A program made the translations under genes and the position numbers. From Nitrosomonadales bacterium (lineage in GTDB: Bacteria > Pseudomonadota > Gammaproteobacteria > Burkholderiales > Gallionellaceae): DNA of 64,000 bases. The notes beneath the pieces were generated by a model, which saw only the letters and a list, made by a program, of their open reading frames with translations, was not told where the DNA came from and did no database searches. Positions 27,933-37,665 of this stretch are shown piece by piece. The first letter of the stretch is position 1, and each line of letters starts with the position of its first letter. The stretch is from NCBI GenBank assembly GCA_016214695.1, contig JACRNY010000006.1, positions 62,001-126,000 on the forward strand, read 5' to 3'.

Positions 27933-30434
27933 TCATTTTTCCGCCAGTGCCGCTTCGAACGTCTCGATGGGTACCGGCCTGCCGAACAGATAACCCTGGT
28001 ACGCCATGCAGCCGTTCTGCCTGAGGAAATCGAGCTGCTCCTGCGTCTCGACGCCTTCCGCGATCACGTTGATGCGGAAGTGCTGCGCCAGGCTGATGAT
28101 GGTTTGCACCATGATCGCATCGTCGACATCGTTGGTGATGTTGCGCACGAAACTCTGGTCGATCTTGATCTGGTCCAGCGGCAGCTGCTTCAGGTAGGAC
28201 AGCGAGGAATAGCCCGTGCCGAAATCGTCCAGCGCCAGTCCGACCCCCAGCGCCTTCAATGCGTGCATCCTTGCGACCACTTCCGCCACATCGTTCAGCA
28301 CCACGCTCTCGGTCAACTCCAGCTTCAGACGGGCCGGATCGACCCGATGGATGCGCAGCAATGCCGCAACGGTGTCCACGAACTCGTGCTTCTTGAATTG
28401 CTGCGCACTGACGTTGATCGCCAATGTCAGCGCGCGGGTCTGTTCGCGCTCGCTCCAGAGCGCCAGTTGTCTGCATGCCGACTCCAGCACCCAGTGTCCT
28501 ATCTCCTGGATCAGGGAGCTGTCCTCGGCAATGGGGATGAACTGTGCCGGGGAGACCATGCCCCGGACCGGATGCATCCAGCGTATCAGGCCTTCTGCAC
28601 CGAATGGACGCTGTTCGCTGTCCAGCTGGACCTGGTAATGCAGACGCAATTGTCCGTCGGGCACCGCATGGCGTAACTCGGCTTCCAGCGCCGCGCGCGT
28701 CTCCACCGCGTACTGCATGGCCGGATCGAAGAAACGCACCGCATTGCGCCCCGATTCCTTGGCCTGATACATGGCCATGTCGGCATGCTTGAGCAGGGTG
28801 TCCACAGTCTGTTCGTTACCCCGGTACAGGCATACCCCGATGCTGGGCGAGCTGAGGTGTTCCTTGTCGTTGAGCTGATAGGGTTCGGTCAGTGCGGCCC
28901 TGATCTTCTCGGCGATCAGCGCGACCTTCTGCGAGACCTCGTTCGCGTTCGTCCCTATCTCCTCGATCAGGATCACGAACTCGTCGCCGCCGATGCGCGC
29001 CACGGTGTCCATGTCGCGCACACAGCCGCGCATGCGCTTGGCCACGTCGATCAGGAATATATCGCCGTGGTCATGCCCCAGCGTGTCGTTGAGCGTCTTG
29101 AAGCGGTCCATATCGAGGAAGAGCAGCGCGCCGTACTGATTGCTGCGCGCCGATGCCGACTGCGCCTGCTGGATACGGTCCAGCACGAAACGCCGGTTGG
29201 GCAGGCGGGTCAGGGTATCGTAGAACGCCAGGCTGTAGATCTCCTCTTCGGCCTGCTTGCGCGTGGTGATGTCGCTGAAGATCGAGACATATTCGGTGGT
29301 TTCGCCCTTGTCGTTCCTCACCGCGGTGATGGTCAGCCATTTCGGGTAGACCTGCCCGTTTTTGCGCTTGTCCCAGATCTCCCCGGTCCAGGAGCCGTTC
29401 TCCAGCAAGCGCTTCCACATCGCCGCGTAGAATTCGGTGCTCTGGCGCCCGGAGCGCAGGATGCGCGGATTCCTGCCGACGACATCTTCCTGGCTGTAAC
29501 CGGTGATGACCTCGAAAGCATGGTTGACGCGGATGATGTTGGCGTTCGCATCCGTGATCATGATGGCCTCATGGGTCTCGAACGTGGTGGCCGCGATGCG
29601 CAGCTGGCTTTCGACCCGGCGCCGCTCCTCGATCTGCTGCGTCAGCAGCTGGTTGCTGAGCAGGGTCTTGGCCTCGACCGATTTGGCCGTCTTGACCACC
29701 AGCCACAGCGACAGGCCGTATCCCGCCAGCCGCTGCACATGCCAGCCCCACCAGGGCAGATCCCAGACGTGCGACTGCGCGAACATCAGTGCGGCGGAGG
29801 CAATGATGAGACACTGGAATGAAAAGAGCAGGTCCTCGGGCCTGCCGGATTGCCGGTAGGTGAGGAACAGTTTCAGCGAGGCCAGCAGCAGGAGCGCACC
29901 GCCGCTGTTGTTCAACAGCACGGCAGTCGGCGTGAACCTCCCGCCTTCCAGCATCTGCGGTATCAGTTGCGGCCAGAGCAGTGAACCGGCACCCGACAGG
30001 ATCGCCACCAGCAGGGCGGCGAAGAAGCGGTATCTCAGCGTCGACTTTTGCGCAGTGGCAGGCAACCAGACCATCGCGAACAACAGCCCGCCAAAGACAG
30101 TGGCCAGCGCATGCAGCCAGACGAAGGTCTCGCCTGCTGGCATCAGGGCATGCAAACCGTCCAGGCAGCTCATGGCGGACAGGGCCGCGGCGATCTGGTA
30201 GTTGAAGCTGCTGCCCTCGCCGATCGCATTCAGCCGCAGCAGCAGATAGGCGACCATCGCCGCGATGACCGAGCCTGCCATCTCGATGGCGCCATGCAGT
30301 GCCGGGTTCTGCACGAGCATCGGGCTGCCCGTGCTTTCCAGCAGCAGGCTCAGCGCCTGGATCAGCAACCCCAGCGTGAAGACCGCAACCATCATGATGC
30401 GCAAACGCAATGTCTCAGATCCGGTGCCTGTCAT
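27933..30434 (-). CDS. Membrane PAS-GGDEF-EAL protein (cyclic di-GMP turnover)
   Basis: An 833-residue regulator. About seven transmembrane segments fill residues 10-250, followed by a PAS domain (ITDANANIIRVNHAFEVITGY, about 290-400). A GGDEF domain with intact GGDEF in ARIGGDEFVIL and an EAL domain complete it. The EAL signature reads AEGLIRW, with Gly for Ala, but DDFGTGYSS and KIDQSFV are intact, so phosphodiesterase activity is plausible. It makes or degrades cyclic di-GMP in response to an unknown membrane or PAS signal. It stands alone, 46 bases after the DUF3616 gene's start on the same strand. Confidence 0.92.
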   Translation of the reverse strand: MTGTGSETLRLRIMMVAVFTLGLLIQALSLLLESTGSPMLVQNPALHGAIEMAGSVIAAMVAYLLLRLNAIGEGSSFNYQIAAALSAMSCLDGLHALMPAGETFVWLHALATVFGGLLFAMVWLPATAQKSTLRYRFFAALLVAILSGAGSLLWPQLIPQMLEGGRFTPTAVLLNNSGGALLLLASLKLFLTYRQSGRPEDLLFSFQCLIIASAALMFAQSHVWDLPWWGWHVQRLAGYGLSLWLVVKTAKSVEAKTLLSNQLLTQQIEERRRVESQLRIAATTFETHEAIMITDANANIIRVNHAFEVITGYSQEDVVGRNPRILRSGRQSTEFYAAMWKRLLENGSWTGEIWDKRKNGQVYPKWLTITAVRNDKGETTEYVSIFSDITTRKQAEEEIYSLAFYDTLTRLPNRRFVLDRIQQAQSASARSNQYGALLFLDMDRFKTLNDTLGHDHGDIFLIDVAKRMRGCVRDMDTVARIGGDEFVILIEEIGTNANEVSQKVALIAEKIRAALTEPYQLNDKEHLSSPSIGVCLYRGNEQTVDTLLKHADMAMYQAKESGRNAVRFFDPAMQYAVETRAALEAELRHAVPDGQLRLHYQVQLDSEQRPFGAEGLIRWMHPVRGMVSPAQFIPIAEDSSLIQEIGHWVLESACRQLALWSEREQTRALTLAINVSAQQFKKHEFVDTVAALLRIHRVDPARLKLELTESVVLNDVAEVVARMHALKALGVGLALDDFGTGYSSLSYLKQLPLDQIKIDQSFVRNITNDVDDAIMVQTIISLAQHFRINVIAEGVETQEQLDFLRQNGCMAYQGYLFGRPVPIETFEAALAEK

Positions 30435-30527
30435 GTCGCATCTATCGCCTTCATCTGTTGTCGACCCGCACGGGGTATGTGTGATGACGCGGACTGCCGC
30501 TGTGTCCGCGGAACCGGCATATCTCTT

Positions 30528-31382
30528 CTATTTCCTGCCCGCCGCCAGCTCCCTGGCAAAACGCGCTTCCAGCGCGGGCTGCCCCTCCAGACCTTCGAAG
30601 CCCGATGCCAGCAGATCGTCGAGCCGGCCCAGCCTGTCATCCAGCGCCGGGTGCGTCTTGAACATCAGGGCCACGTTGGAGTCGGCCGGGTTGAGCGCTT
30701 GCAGGGTCTGCAACACCGCAGGCAGGCCGTATGGGTCATAGCCGCCGCGTGCGGCGATCACCACGCCCATGCGGTCCGCCTCGTACTCGTCGTTCTTGTC
30801 CAGACCGCGCGCATACACTTCGGTACCGGCACTGACCAGTTTGGTCAGGCGCGGATCGCCGCCCTTTTCCCTGATCGCATCGTTGGCCAGATCGGTCAGC
30901 AACTCCGCCTGTGCGCCTTTCCTGATCGCCTGCAGGTGGTGCTTGCGCAGCACATGCGACATCTCGTGCGCCAGCACGCCCGCCAGTTCCGCTTCGCTGT
31001 TCATGCGCACCAGCAGGCCTTTGGTGACGAACACCTTGCCGCCGGGCGTGGCGAAGGCGTTCACATCGTTGTCGTCGAGCACGCCGAACAGCCAGGGCAG
31101 ATCCGGGCGCTCGGTCTGCGAGGCGAGCCAGCGTCCGACCCGGTTCACATAGCGCTGCACCGGCGGATTGTCCAGCAGGGGCGCGGCGCCCAGCAGGTTG
31201 CTGGCGATGCCGTCGCCGAGCATGATCTCCTGTGGTTCGTCGATCTCGGTATTGGCCTTCTGTACCTTCTGCACGGTCTTCACCGCCTTGTCCAAATCGA
31301 TCTTGCCCAGATCGAAGGAAGCCGCGGGGAGCGCCGCTCCCAGCAGGCAAACCATCAGCAGCGTCTGCTTCGTTCTCATCAT
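30528..31382 (-). CDS. M48-family periplasmic zinc metalloprotease
   Basis: A 284-residue protease with an N-terminal signal (LLMVCLLGAALPAASF), the zinc site HEMSH near residue 140 and the third ligand region DEYEADRMG. The family includes BepA/YfgC and LoiP (YggG), which act in outer membrane quality control; a TPR domain is absent, so it is nearer the LoiP type. Its ATG overlaps the end of the SH3 gene by 4 bases, placing it last in a cyclase-SH3-protease operon. Confidence 0.9.
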   Translation of the reverse strand: MMRTKQTLLMVCLLGAALPAASFDLGKIDLDKAVKTVQKVQKANTEIDEPQEIMLGDGIASNLLGAAPLLDNPPVQRYVNRVGRWLASQTERPDLPWLFGVLDDNDVNAFATPGGKVFVTKGLLVRMNSEAELAGVLAHEMSHVLRKHHLQAIRKGAQAELLTDLANDAIREKGGDPRLTKLVSAGTEVYARGLDKNDEYEADRMGVVIAARGGYDPYGLPAVLQTLQALNPADSNVALMFKTHPALDDRLGRLDDLLASGFEGLEGQPALEARFARELAAGRK

Positions 31383-31873
31383 CGGCCTCCGCTCACGTAG
31401 TCGATACTCTGCGCTTCCAGTTTCCCTTCAGCCGCGTAGCGCTGCGCATCCTGCTTGCTCACGGCATTGCGCCTCGCCGCCTGCAGCGCCTTGGCATCCG
31501 GCTTGGCGTTCTTCAACTGCTCCTCCGACAGACCCCGCACCCCGGTGGTGACCGTGCTGCCGCTCTTGCCGGTGGAAGCGACATTGAACAGGCTTCTCAG
31601 ACCTGTATCGCCGCGTTTGCTCTGCGCATTCGACTCCAGTTGCAGAGCCAGCATCTTCACCCAGCCGCTGAAGGAGGCCGACTTGACCTGCGTCCAGCCA
31701 GATCTCCGTTCCAACACCTCCACCTTGCTGCGCGGCGGCAGCGTGGTCAGCGTCTGCGCATCGCCGTACGGTTTGGCCTTCAATTCGGTGGCGCGTATGG
31801 TGTATGCGTATCCCTCCGCCCAGACTGCCGGTGCGAAACCGAACAGCAGGCATAACGCGATGATGTTCCTCAT
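31379..31873 (-). CDS. Secreted bacterial SH3 domain protein
   Basis: The 164-residue protein has a signal peptide ending VWA-EG and an SH3b domain (TELKAKPYGDAQTLTTLPPRSKVEVLE...SGWVKM, about residues 28-80). A lysine/alanine-rich tail follows. SH3b domains commonly bind peptidoglycan. It overlaps both neighbours by 4 bases, so translation is coupled with the cyclase upstream and the M48 protease downstream. The specific role is unknown. Confidence 0.82.
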   Translation of the reverse strand: MRNIIALCLLFGFAPAVWAEGYAYTIRATELKAKPYGDAQTLTTLPPRSKVEVLERRSGWTQVKSASFSGWVKMLALQLESNAQSKRGDTGLRSLFNVASTGKSGSTVTTGVRGLSEEQLKNAKPDAKALQAARRNAVSKQDAQRYAAEGKLEAQSIDYVSGGR

Positions 31874-33732
31874 TCCTGCATCCCTCCTTTTTTCAGCGGC
31901 GCGAACAACTCGACCTCCTGCTCGCGCCCTTTCACCTTGAACGACCCGTGAGACTTGAATTCGAACGCGTCGCCGCAGGCTTCCATGGTCTCGCGCGAGA
32001 CCAGGATGCGCGACACGCCCTTGGTCAGGCCCTCGATGCGGCTGCCGAGATTGACCGTGTCGCCGATGGCGGTGTATTCGCGCCGCTGCTCGGAGCCGAT
32101 CAGGCCGACCACCGCCGGACCGGTATGGATGCCGATGCCGACATCGAAGTCCGCATCTTCCTCACCCAGTTCCTTCTTGAAGCGCTGCAGCACCTCGCCC
32201 ATCTCCAGCGCCGCCTCGACCGCGTGGCGCGCATGCTCGGGATCGTCCAGCGGCGCGCCCCAGAACGCCATGATGCAGTCGCCGATGAACTTGTCCAGCG
32301 AGCCGCCGTGGCGGAACACCACCTCCACTTGCAGAGTGAAATAACGGTTCAGCAGCTCCACCACCTGCTGCGGGGTGCGCTTCTCCGACAGCGTGGTGAA
32401 ACCGCGGATGTCGGAGAACAGGATGGTGATCTGGCGGCTCTCGCCCGCGCGGCTCAAGCCGCCGTGCGCCACCAGTTCCTTCACCACATGCGGATTGACG
32501 AAACGGCTGAACAGCTGCACCGCCTGTTCGCGCGACCTGCGTTCGCGCAGATACTCGTGCAGGGCGAAGGCGAAATAGCCGGCCCATGCCAGCAGCAGCG
32601 GCGACAGCACCGGCAGCAGATACAGCTGCGCCACGGCGAGATAGCTGGCCAGCAATGCGGCGACGGTGACCAGCGCCAGTGCGAAACCGACCTTGAGCGC
32701 GTTGATGCCGCGCAGGAAAGCGAGGCTCAGCAGGGCCAGCAGCAGCACGGCGATGCCCAGTGCAAAATCGTCCCCGAGCTTGTGCATGGCGCGGCCGTTC
32801 TTCAGGCCGTCCAGCGCGGTGGCCAATATCTCCACGCCGGGTTGCAGGCTGGACATCGGCGTGGCACGCAGGTCATGCAGCCCGGTCGCGGCCGTGCCGA
32901 TGATGACGATCTTGCCTTGCAGCTCATCGGCGGGACGTTGCGGCTGGCGGCGGTCGAAATCCTCGTACAGGTCGGCATAGGAGATATGCCGGAACGTGCC
33001 CGGGGCACCGCGCCAGGCGAGGATCAGGTCCGGCTGCCGCGGCACGCTGTAACCCAGATCCTGCGCCACGCGCGCCGGCAACGAGGGGATGAGCCATCCG
33101 TAAGCGTCTGCAGCGAGCTGGTAGCGGCGCCCTATGCCATCGCTGTCTTCCAGATAGTTGATGGTGCCGACACGCCAATGTAGCGGGTCGATGGCCAGCG
33201 GCGGCAGCACGGCAAGGCGCGCCGTCTCATCGGCCTGCTCCCCGCGCTGCAGCCCCAGCATCTGCGCAACCTGCGCGATGGGCGCACCCTGCGCATCCAG
33301 CGCCGAATCGCGCCGCACCATGGGGAAATACACCTTGTCGAGTCCGCGCAGGGCACTGTTGAATGCCTCATCGCTGTCGGGACGGAATTCGTCGCGCTCG
33401 CTGAACAGGATGTCGAACACGATGGCTTCGGGCTTCTGTCTGGCGATGCCGCGCACCAGTTCGCCGTGCACCGCCCGCGGCCACGGCCAGCTTCCGGCCG
33501 TCTCCTGCATGCGCGCCAGGCTGGCATCGTCGATATCGACGATGACGATGTCGGCATCGGGCGAAAGTCCAAGCGCCTGCTGCCTGACAAAGAGATCGGA
33601 TAGCCGGTTCTCCAGCGGGGCCAGTGCATGCAACCAGGCCAGCTCCAGCGCCGCCAGCAACAGGAAAGCGATGCCGATGCGCGACAATGACTTGCGTGAG
33701 GACGTGACGGGAGGACTGTTCATGCCGCACAT
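31870..33732 (-). CDS. CHASE2-domain class III adenylate/guanylate cyclase
   Basis: The 620-residue membrane cyclase has an N-terminal helix, a CHASE2 sensor domain in the periplasm (about 45-320; VIVDIDDASLARM, VFDILFSERDE, GKIVIIGTAATGLHD), and three helices (330-410). A cyclase catalytic domain follows (LFSDIRGFTTLSEKR, LDKFIGDCIMAFWG, YTAIGDTVNLGSRIEG). Metal Asp and transition-state Asn/Arg residues are present, so it should be active; the Lys in LDKF and overall pattern favour ATP. Start is 33732 or 33723. First gene of a three-gene operon. Confidence 0.9.
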   Translation of the reverse strand: MCGMNSPPVTSSRKSLSRIGIAFLLLAALELAWLHALAPLENRLSDLFVRQQALGLSPDADIVIVDIDDASLARMQETAGSWPWPRAVHGELVRGIARQKPEAIVFDILFSERDEFRPDSDEAFNSALRGLDKVYFPMVRRDSALDAQGAPIAQVAQMLGLQRGEQADETARLAVLPPLAIDPLHWRVGTINYLEDSDGIGRRYQLAADAYGWLIPSLPARVAQDLGYSVPRQPDLILAWRGAPGTFRHISYADLYEDFDRRQPQRPADELQGKIVIIGTAATGLHDLRATPMSSLQPGVEILATALDGLKNGRAMHKLGDDFALGIAVLLLALLSLAFLRGINALKVGFALALVTVAALLASYLAVAQLYLLPVLSPLLLAWAGYFAFALHEYLRERRSREQAVQLFSRFVNPHVVKELVAHGGLSRAGESRQITILFSDIRGFTTLSEKRTPQQVVELLNRYFTLQVEVVFRHGGSLDKFIGDCIMAFWGAPLDDPEHARHAVEAALEMGEVLQRFKKELGEEDADFDVGIGIHTGPAVVGLIGSEQRREYTAIGDTVNLGSRIEGLTKGVSRILVSRETMEACGDAFEFKSHGSFKVKGREQEVELFAPLKKGGMQE

Positions 33733-33791
33733 ACTAATCGCAACGTCTCATTTCCAACAGTCCCTTGCTTTTAGATGCGTGCGATTCCCCC

Positions 33792-33797
33792 TATAAT
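33792..33797 (+). promoter_or_regulatory. Candidate -10 element for mlaA
   Basis: TATAAT 35 bases before the mlaA ATG. The nearest TTGCTT is 21 bases upstream, too far for a standard -35, so strength is uncertain. Confidence 0.45.
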
Positions 33798-33832
33798 CGC
33801 GCCCACTCCCTATCAATCCCCAGCAACAACCC

Positions 33833-34555
33833 ATGCTTCCAATGCGTACTGCCCTGCTGCTTTGCTGCCTGTCCCTGACGGGTTGCAGCTCCATTCCCAA
33901 CCTGAGCAACTACACCAAACAGAAGGATCCCTTCGAGTCGTTCAACCGCGGCATGTACAACTTCAACGACAGCGTTGACCGCAATGTGGTCAAGCCGGTC
34001 GCGCAAGGGTACGACAAGGTGATGCCGTCCCCGGCCAGGACCATGGTGAGCAACTTCTTCTCCAACCTGGACGACGTCGTGGTCACGGTGAACGACCTGT
34101 TGCAGTTCAAATTCAAGCAGGCGGCCAGCGACGGCAGCCGCGTGTTGTTCAACAGCACGTTCGGCATTTTCGGCCTGTTCAACATCACCGAGAAACTGCC
34201 CAAGCACAACGAGGACTTCGGCCAGACGCTGGGCTACTGGGGTTTGCCGAGCGGGCCGTATCTGGTGCTGCCCGTGCTGGGACCGAGCTCGATACGCGAC
34301 GGCAGCGGCCTGTATGCGGACAGTTTCAGCAGCGTGATCAGCAACACCGACCATGTGGCGACGCGCAACAGCGCCTGGGCGCTGAAGGGATTGGATACGC
34401 GTGCCGGTTTCCTCGAACAGGAGAAGGTGCTGGATGATGCGATCATCGACCGCTACAGCTTCATCCGCGATGCCTATCTGATGCGCAGGCAGAATCTGGT
34501 ATACGACGGCAGTCCGCCGCGCGTCAGGTACGACGACGACGACGAAGAGGAATAA
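33833..34555 (+). CDS. mlaA: MlaA (VacJ) phospholipid-transport lipoprotein
   Basis: Outer membrane lipoprotein of the Mla system, which removes misplaced phospholipids. The 240-residue protein has a lipobox (SLTGC) near residue 18 and the family core (DPFESFNRGMYNFND, RVLFNSTFGIFGLFNI, DFGQTLGYWGLPSGPYLVLP). The C-terminus is an acidic run of Asp/Glu. A start at the second ATG (33842) is also possible. Other mla genes are not adjacent. A strong terminator follows. Confidence 0.93.
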   Translation: MLPMRTALLLCCLSLTGCSSIPNLSNYTKQKDPFESFNRGMYNFNDSVDRNVVKPVAQGYDKVMPSPARTMVSNFFSNLDDVVVTVNDLLQFKFKQAASDGSRVLFNSTFGIFGLFNITEKLPKHNEDFGQTLGYWGLPSGPYLVLPVLGPSSIRDGSGLYADSFSSVISNTDHVATRNSAWALKGLDTRAGFLEQEKVLDDAIIDRYSFIRDAYLMRRQNLVYDGSPPRVRYDDDDEEE

Positions 34556-34582
34556 AAAACGGCGGGATCATCCCGCCGTTTT
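34556..34582. terminator. Bidirectional terminator between mlaA and htpX
   Basis: AAAACGGCGGGA-TCA-TCCCGCCGTTTT is a perfect 12-bp stem with A and T tracts on both sides. It lies between convergent genes, so it can serve both. Confidence 0.9.
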
Positions 34583-34602
34583 CATTTGCCGCCATGTGAA
34601 TC

Positions 34603-35487
34603 TCAACGTCCCGCACGCAACGCTTCGATACGCTCGTCCAGCGGCGGGTGCGTCATGAACAGGCGCGAGAAACCGCCACCGCTCGAGATCGCCATCGCCG
34701 ACATGTTCTGCGGCAAGGCAGCGGCCTGCTCGTGGTTGGCTTTCAGGCGCTCCAGCGCGGCGATCATCTTCTGGCGTCCGGCCAGGCTGGCACCGCCCGC
34801 ATCGGCGCGGAACTCGCGCTGGCGCGAGAACCACATGACGATGATGCTGGCGAGGATGCCCAGGATGATCTGCGCAGCGATCTCGGCGACGAAAGCGCCG
34901 ATGCCGGGGCCGTTGCGGCCGTCGTTCTTGAGCAGCACGCGATCGACCAGGATGCCGAACAGTTTGGCGAAGAACACCACAAAGGTGTTCACCACGCCCT
35001 GGATCAGCGCCAGCGTGACCATGTCGCCGTTCGCCACATGGCTCACTTCATGCGCCAGCACGGCTTCTGCCTCGTCGCGGCTCATGCTGTGCAGCAGGCC
35101 GGTGCTCACGGCGACCAGCGCATTGTTGCGGTTCCAGCCGGTGGCAAAGGCGTTCACGTCGGGGGCGTCGTAGATCGCCACCTCCGGCATGCCGATACCG
35201 GCTGCCTGTGCCTGGCGGCGCACGGTCTCGACCAGCCAGCGTTCGGTCGGATCCTGCGGGTTCTCGATGACTTGGGCGCCGACCGACATCTTGGCCATCC
35301 ACTTCGACATCAGCAAGGAGACGATGGAACCGGAGAAGCCGATCACTGCCGACAACACCATCAGTGCAGTGAAGTTGATCGCACCGCTCTCGTCCAGCAC
35401 ACGATCCACCCCCAGCAGCCGCAGGGTGATGTTGATGACCGCCAGTACCGCGATATTGGTCAGGATGAACAGGAAGATACGTTTCAT
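34603..35487 (-). CDS. htpX: Membrane zinc protease HtpX
   Basis: A 294-residue M48 protease for quality control of membrane proteins. Two N-terminal helices ([38 protein letters not shown]), zinc motif HEVSH near residue 148, then two more helices and [10 protein letters not shown] with the third ligand. Typical length and motif order. Stands alone, sharing a terminator with mlaA. Confidence 0.95.
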   Translation of the reverse strand: MKRIFLFILTNIAVLAVINITLRLLGVDRVLDESGAINFTALMVLSAVIGFSGSIVSLLMSKWMAKMSVGAQVIENPQDPTERWLVETVRRQAQAAGIGMPEVAIYDAPDVNAFATGWNRNNALVAVSTGLLHSMSRDEAEAVLAHEVSHVANGDMVTLALIQGVVNTFVVFFAKLFGILVDRVLLKNDGRNGPGIGAFVAEIAAQIILGILASIIVMWFSRQREFRADAGGASLAGRQKMIAALERLKANHEQAAALPQNMSAMAISSGGGFSRLFMTHPPLDERIEALRAGR

Positions 35488-35671
35488 TGCATTTATTCTC
35501 CAAAGATACGATGTTGTGCGGCGCGCAGTGTACCACCGGGGCCGTGCTTGCCAGATGCGGGCAGATCGCCGTATTTCAAGCCCCCGGCACCCAGCCGCAG
35601 GATTCGAATGATGCCGGGACGAAAAGTTTCATGCCGCTGTCCGGCGCGGGAATCAGCGCATAAAAACCCTA

Positions 35672-35700
35672 TTGACCATAACCTACTATTTAACTAGGAT
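35672..35700 (+). promoter_or_regulatory. Sigma-70-type promoter for cytochrome b561-yceI
   Basis: TTGACC, a 17-base spacer, then TAGGAT; a second possible -10 (TATGAT) overlaps it. It lies about 25 bases before the cytochrome b561 ATG. Sequence around it is unusually AT-rich for the window. Confidence 0.55.
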
Positions 35701-35725
35701 ATGATCACCTATCGAGGCGATCATC

Positions 35726-36265
35726 ATGACAGACCGTTACACCGGAACCGCCATCACTCTGCACTGGCTGATCGCCTTGCTGATCTTCATCGCATTCCCA
35801 TTGGGCGTGTACATGCACGAATTGCCGCTGTCGCCGGACAAGCTGCGCCTCTACAGCTACCACAAGTGGATAGGCGTCACGGTGTTCATGCTGGCGGTGA
35901 TACGCGTCTACTGGCGCGCCACCCACCGCCCACCGGCCATGCCGGACAGCATGGCGAATTGGGAAAAGTTCGCCGCCCACGCCACCCATTACGCCCTCTA
36001 TGTGCTGATCTTCATCATCCCGCTGAGCGGCTGGCTGATGAGTTCGGCCAAAGGTTTCCAGACCGTGTGGTTCGGCGTACTGCCGCTGCCCGACCTGCTG
36101 AACAAGGACAAGGAACTGGGCGACATGCTGCTGGAGGTGCACAAGATGCTCAATTTCCTGTTGTTCGGCCTGGTGCTGGGCCATGTCGGTGCAGCGCTCA
36201 AGCACCATTTCATCGAGCGCGACGACATCCTTGCGCGCATGGTCACCTTCCTGCGCAGGAAATGA
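35726..36265 (+). CDS. Cytochrome b561 family protein
   Basis: The 179-residue protein has four transmembrane helices and the paired heme-ligand histidines of bacterial cytochrome b561 (TLHWLIALLIFIAF, YHKWIG, HATHYALYVLIF, LEVHKMLNFLLFGLVLGHVG). It oxidises quinol or serves as a superoxide-quinone oxidoreductase in E. coli CybB. Its partner downstream is YceI, an arrangement seen widely (yceJ-yceI). Confidence 0.92.
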   Translation: MTDRYTGTAITLHWLIALLIFIAFPLGVYMHELPLSPDKLRLYSYHKWIGVTVFMLAVIRVYWRATHRPPAMPDSMANWEKFAAHATHYALYVLIFIIPLSGWLMSSAKGFQTVWFGVLPLPDLLNKDKELGDMLLEVHKMLNFLLFGLVLGHVGAALKHHFIERDDILARMVTFLRRK

Positions 36266-36308
36266 CGGAACGTACAGCGCAGCAGCCTTTAAAACCGGGA
36301 GTACTGCC

Positions 36309-36872
36309 ATGAATAAACTCTTTCCTGCCCTGCTCGCCAGTCTGTTCGCCTTTCCCGTCCATGCGGCCGACACATACACGATAGACCCCACCCATACCTG
36401 GCCGATGTTCGAGGTGAGCCACCTTGGCTTCTCGACGCAGCGCGGTCGCTTCGACAAATCCAGCGGCAAGGTGGTGCTCGACACCGCCGCCGGCACCGGA
36501 CACATCGAACTGGTCATCGACACGGCCTCCATCAACATGGGCTTCGAGGAATGGAACAAGCACATGAAGGGGCCGGACTTTTTCAGCGTGGTGTATTTCC
36601 CTACCATGACCTTCACCTCGGACAAGATCGTGTTCGACGGCGACAAACCGGTGACAGCATCGGGTGAACTGACCCTGCTGGGCGAGACCCGCCCTGTCAC
36701 GCTGACCATCAGCGACTTCAAGTGCGGCACCCACCCGATGTTGCGCAAAACCATGTGCGGAGCGAACGTCGCCACCACCATCAAGCGCTCCGACTTCGGC
36801 ATGAAGCGTTTCATCCCCATGGTCGGCGATGAAGTGAGGATCTATTCGCCGGTGGAAGCCTACAAGGATTGA
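36309..36872 (+). CDS. YceI-family periplasmic lipid-binding protein
   Basis: A 187-residue lipocalin-like protein. A signal peptide ends VHA-AD, followed by the YceI pattern (YTIDPTHTWPMFEVSHLGFST, GHIELVIDTASINMG, FPTMTFTSDKI, KRSDFGMKRFIPMVGDEVRI). The family binds isoprenoid quinones or similar lipids in the periplasm. Start at 36309; the ORF-track start (36183) lies inside the b561 gene. The gene is co-transcribed with cytochrome b561, 43 bases downstream. Confidence 0.93.
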   Translation: MNKLFPALLASLFAFPVHAADTYTIDPTHTWPMFEVSHLGFSTQRGRFDKSSGKVVLDTAAGTGHIELVIDTASINMGFEEWNKHMKGPDFFSVVYFPTMTFTSDKIVFDGDKPVTASGELTLLGETRPVTLTISDFKCGTHPMLRKTMCGANVATTIKRSDFGMKRFIPMVGDEVRIYSPVEAYKD

Positions 36873-36957
36873 ATTGGCAACACGCCCGGCACGGTCGGAT
36901 ATCCCGGCCGTGCTACCCTAGTCACGAGATCAACCACACCACCCGGAATGCTTGCCC

Positions 36958-37665
36958 ATGGATAGCCGATCGTTCTTCGCTTCGTTCAGACCCCACCCCT
37001 TACCGACCTCATTCGCCGAAAAACTCCGCAGCGCGCTGGCGGGCGGCAGCGCCATCCTGCTGCTGACGCTGGCGCTGCAACACCTGCCGCAGAACCTGCT
37101 CCCCATGCTCATCGTCGTCTCGATGGCCGCTTCGGCGACGCTGCTGTACGCCACGCCGCACAGTCCGCTGTCGCAACCGTGGAACCTGGTCGGCGGGCAT
37201 GTCGTCTCGGCCATCGCGGGATTGCTGTGCAGCGCACTCATCCCCGAGCCGACCATCGCTGCGGGTGCCGCAGTCGGCCTGGCCATCCTGGCGATGCAGC
37301 TCCTCTCCTGCCTGCATCCGCCCAGCGCAGCCACCGCGCTGATGATGGTGCTCGGCAGTTCGCAGTTCCATGTGATGCAATGGCAATGGGCGCTCGCCAT
37401 CGTCGCAATCAACGCGGGCATCTCGCTGTTGCTGGCATTGACCATCAACAACCTGCTGCCCGGCAGACGCTACCCGATGCCGGCACTCCCCGCGCAGACA
37501 CCGCCCAAACCAGCCCCCTTCATCGAGCTTGAAGAGAGCGATCTCACCCGGGCGCTGGAACAGATGGACAGCGCGATCGATGTGAGCGAGGAGGACCTTG
37601 CGCAGATCTACAAATTGGCACTGCAGAGCGCGCAGAAGCGCATCGAGGCAGCGATGCCGTCATGA
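36958..37665 (+). CDS. HPP-family integral membrane protein
   Basis: A 235-residue membrane protein with four or five helices and the family signature CLHPPSAATALMMVLGSS near residue 120. A plant HPP protein transports nitrite into chloroplasts; the bacterial role is less certain, but nitrite transport would fit this locus (inference). The C-terminal 60 residues are a soluble acidic tail (FIELEESDLTRALEQMDSAI) not part of the core family. The downstream gene overlaps by 4 bases. The ORF track's TTG start (36952) is an alternative. Confidence 0.82.
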   Translation: MDSRSFFASFRPHPLPTSFAEKLRSALAGGSAILLLTLALQHLPQNLLPMLIVVSMAASATLLYATPHSPLSQPWNLVGGHVVSAIAGLLCSALIPEPTIAAGAAVGLAILAMQLLSCLHPPSAATALMMVLGSSQFHVMQWQWALAIVAINAGISLLLALTINNLLPGRRYPMPALPAQTPPKPAPFIELEESDLTRALEQMDSAIDVSEEDLAQIYKLALQSAQKRIEAAMPS

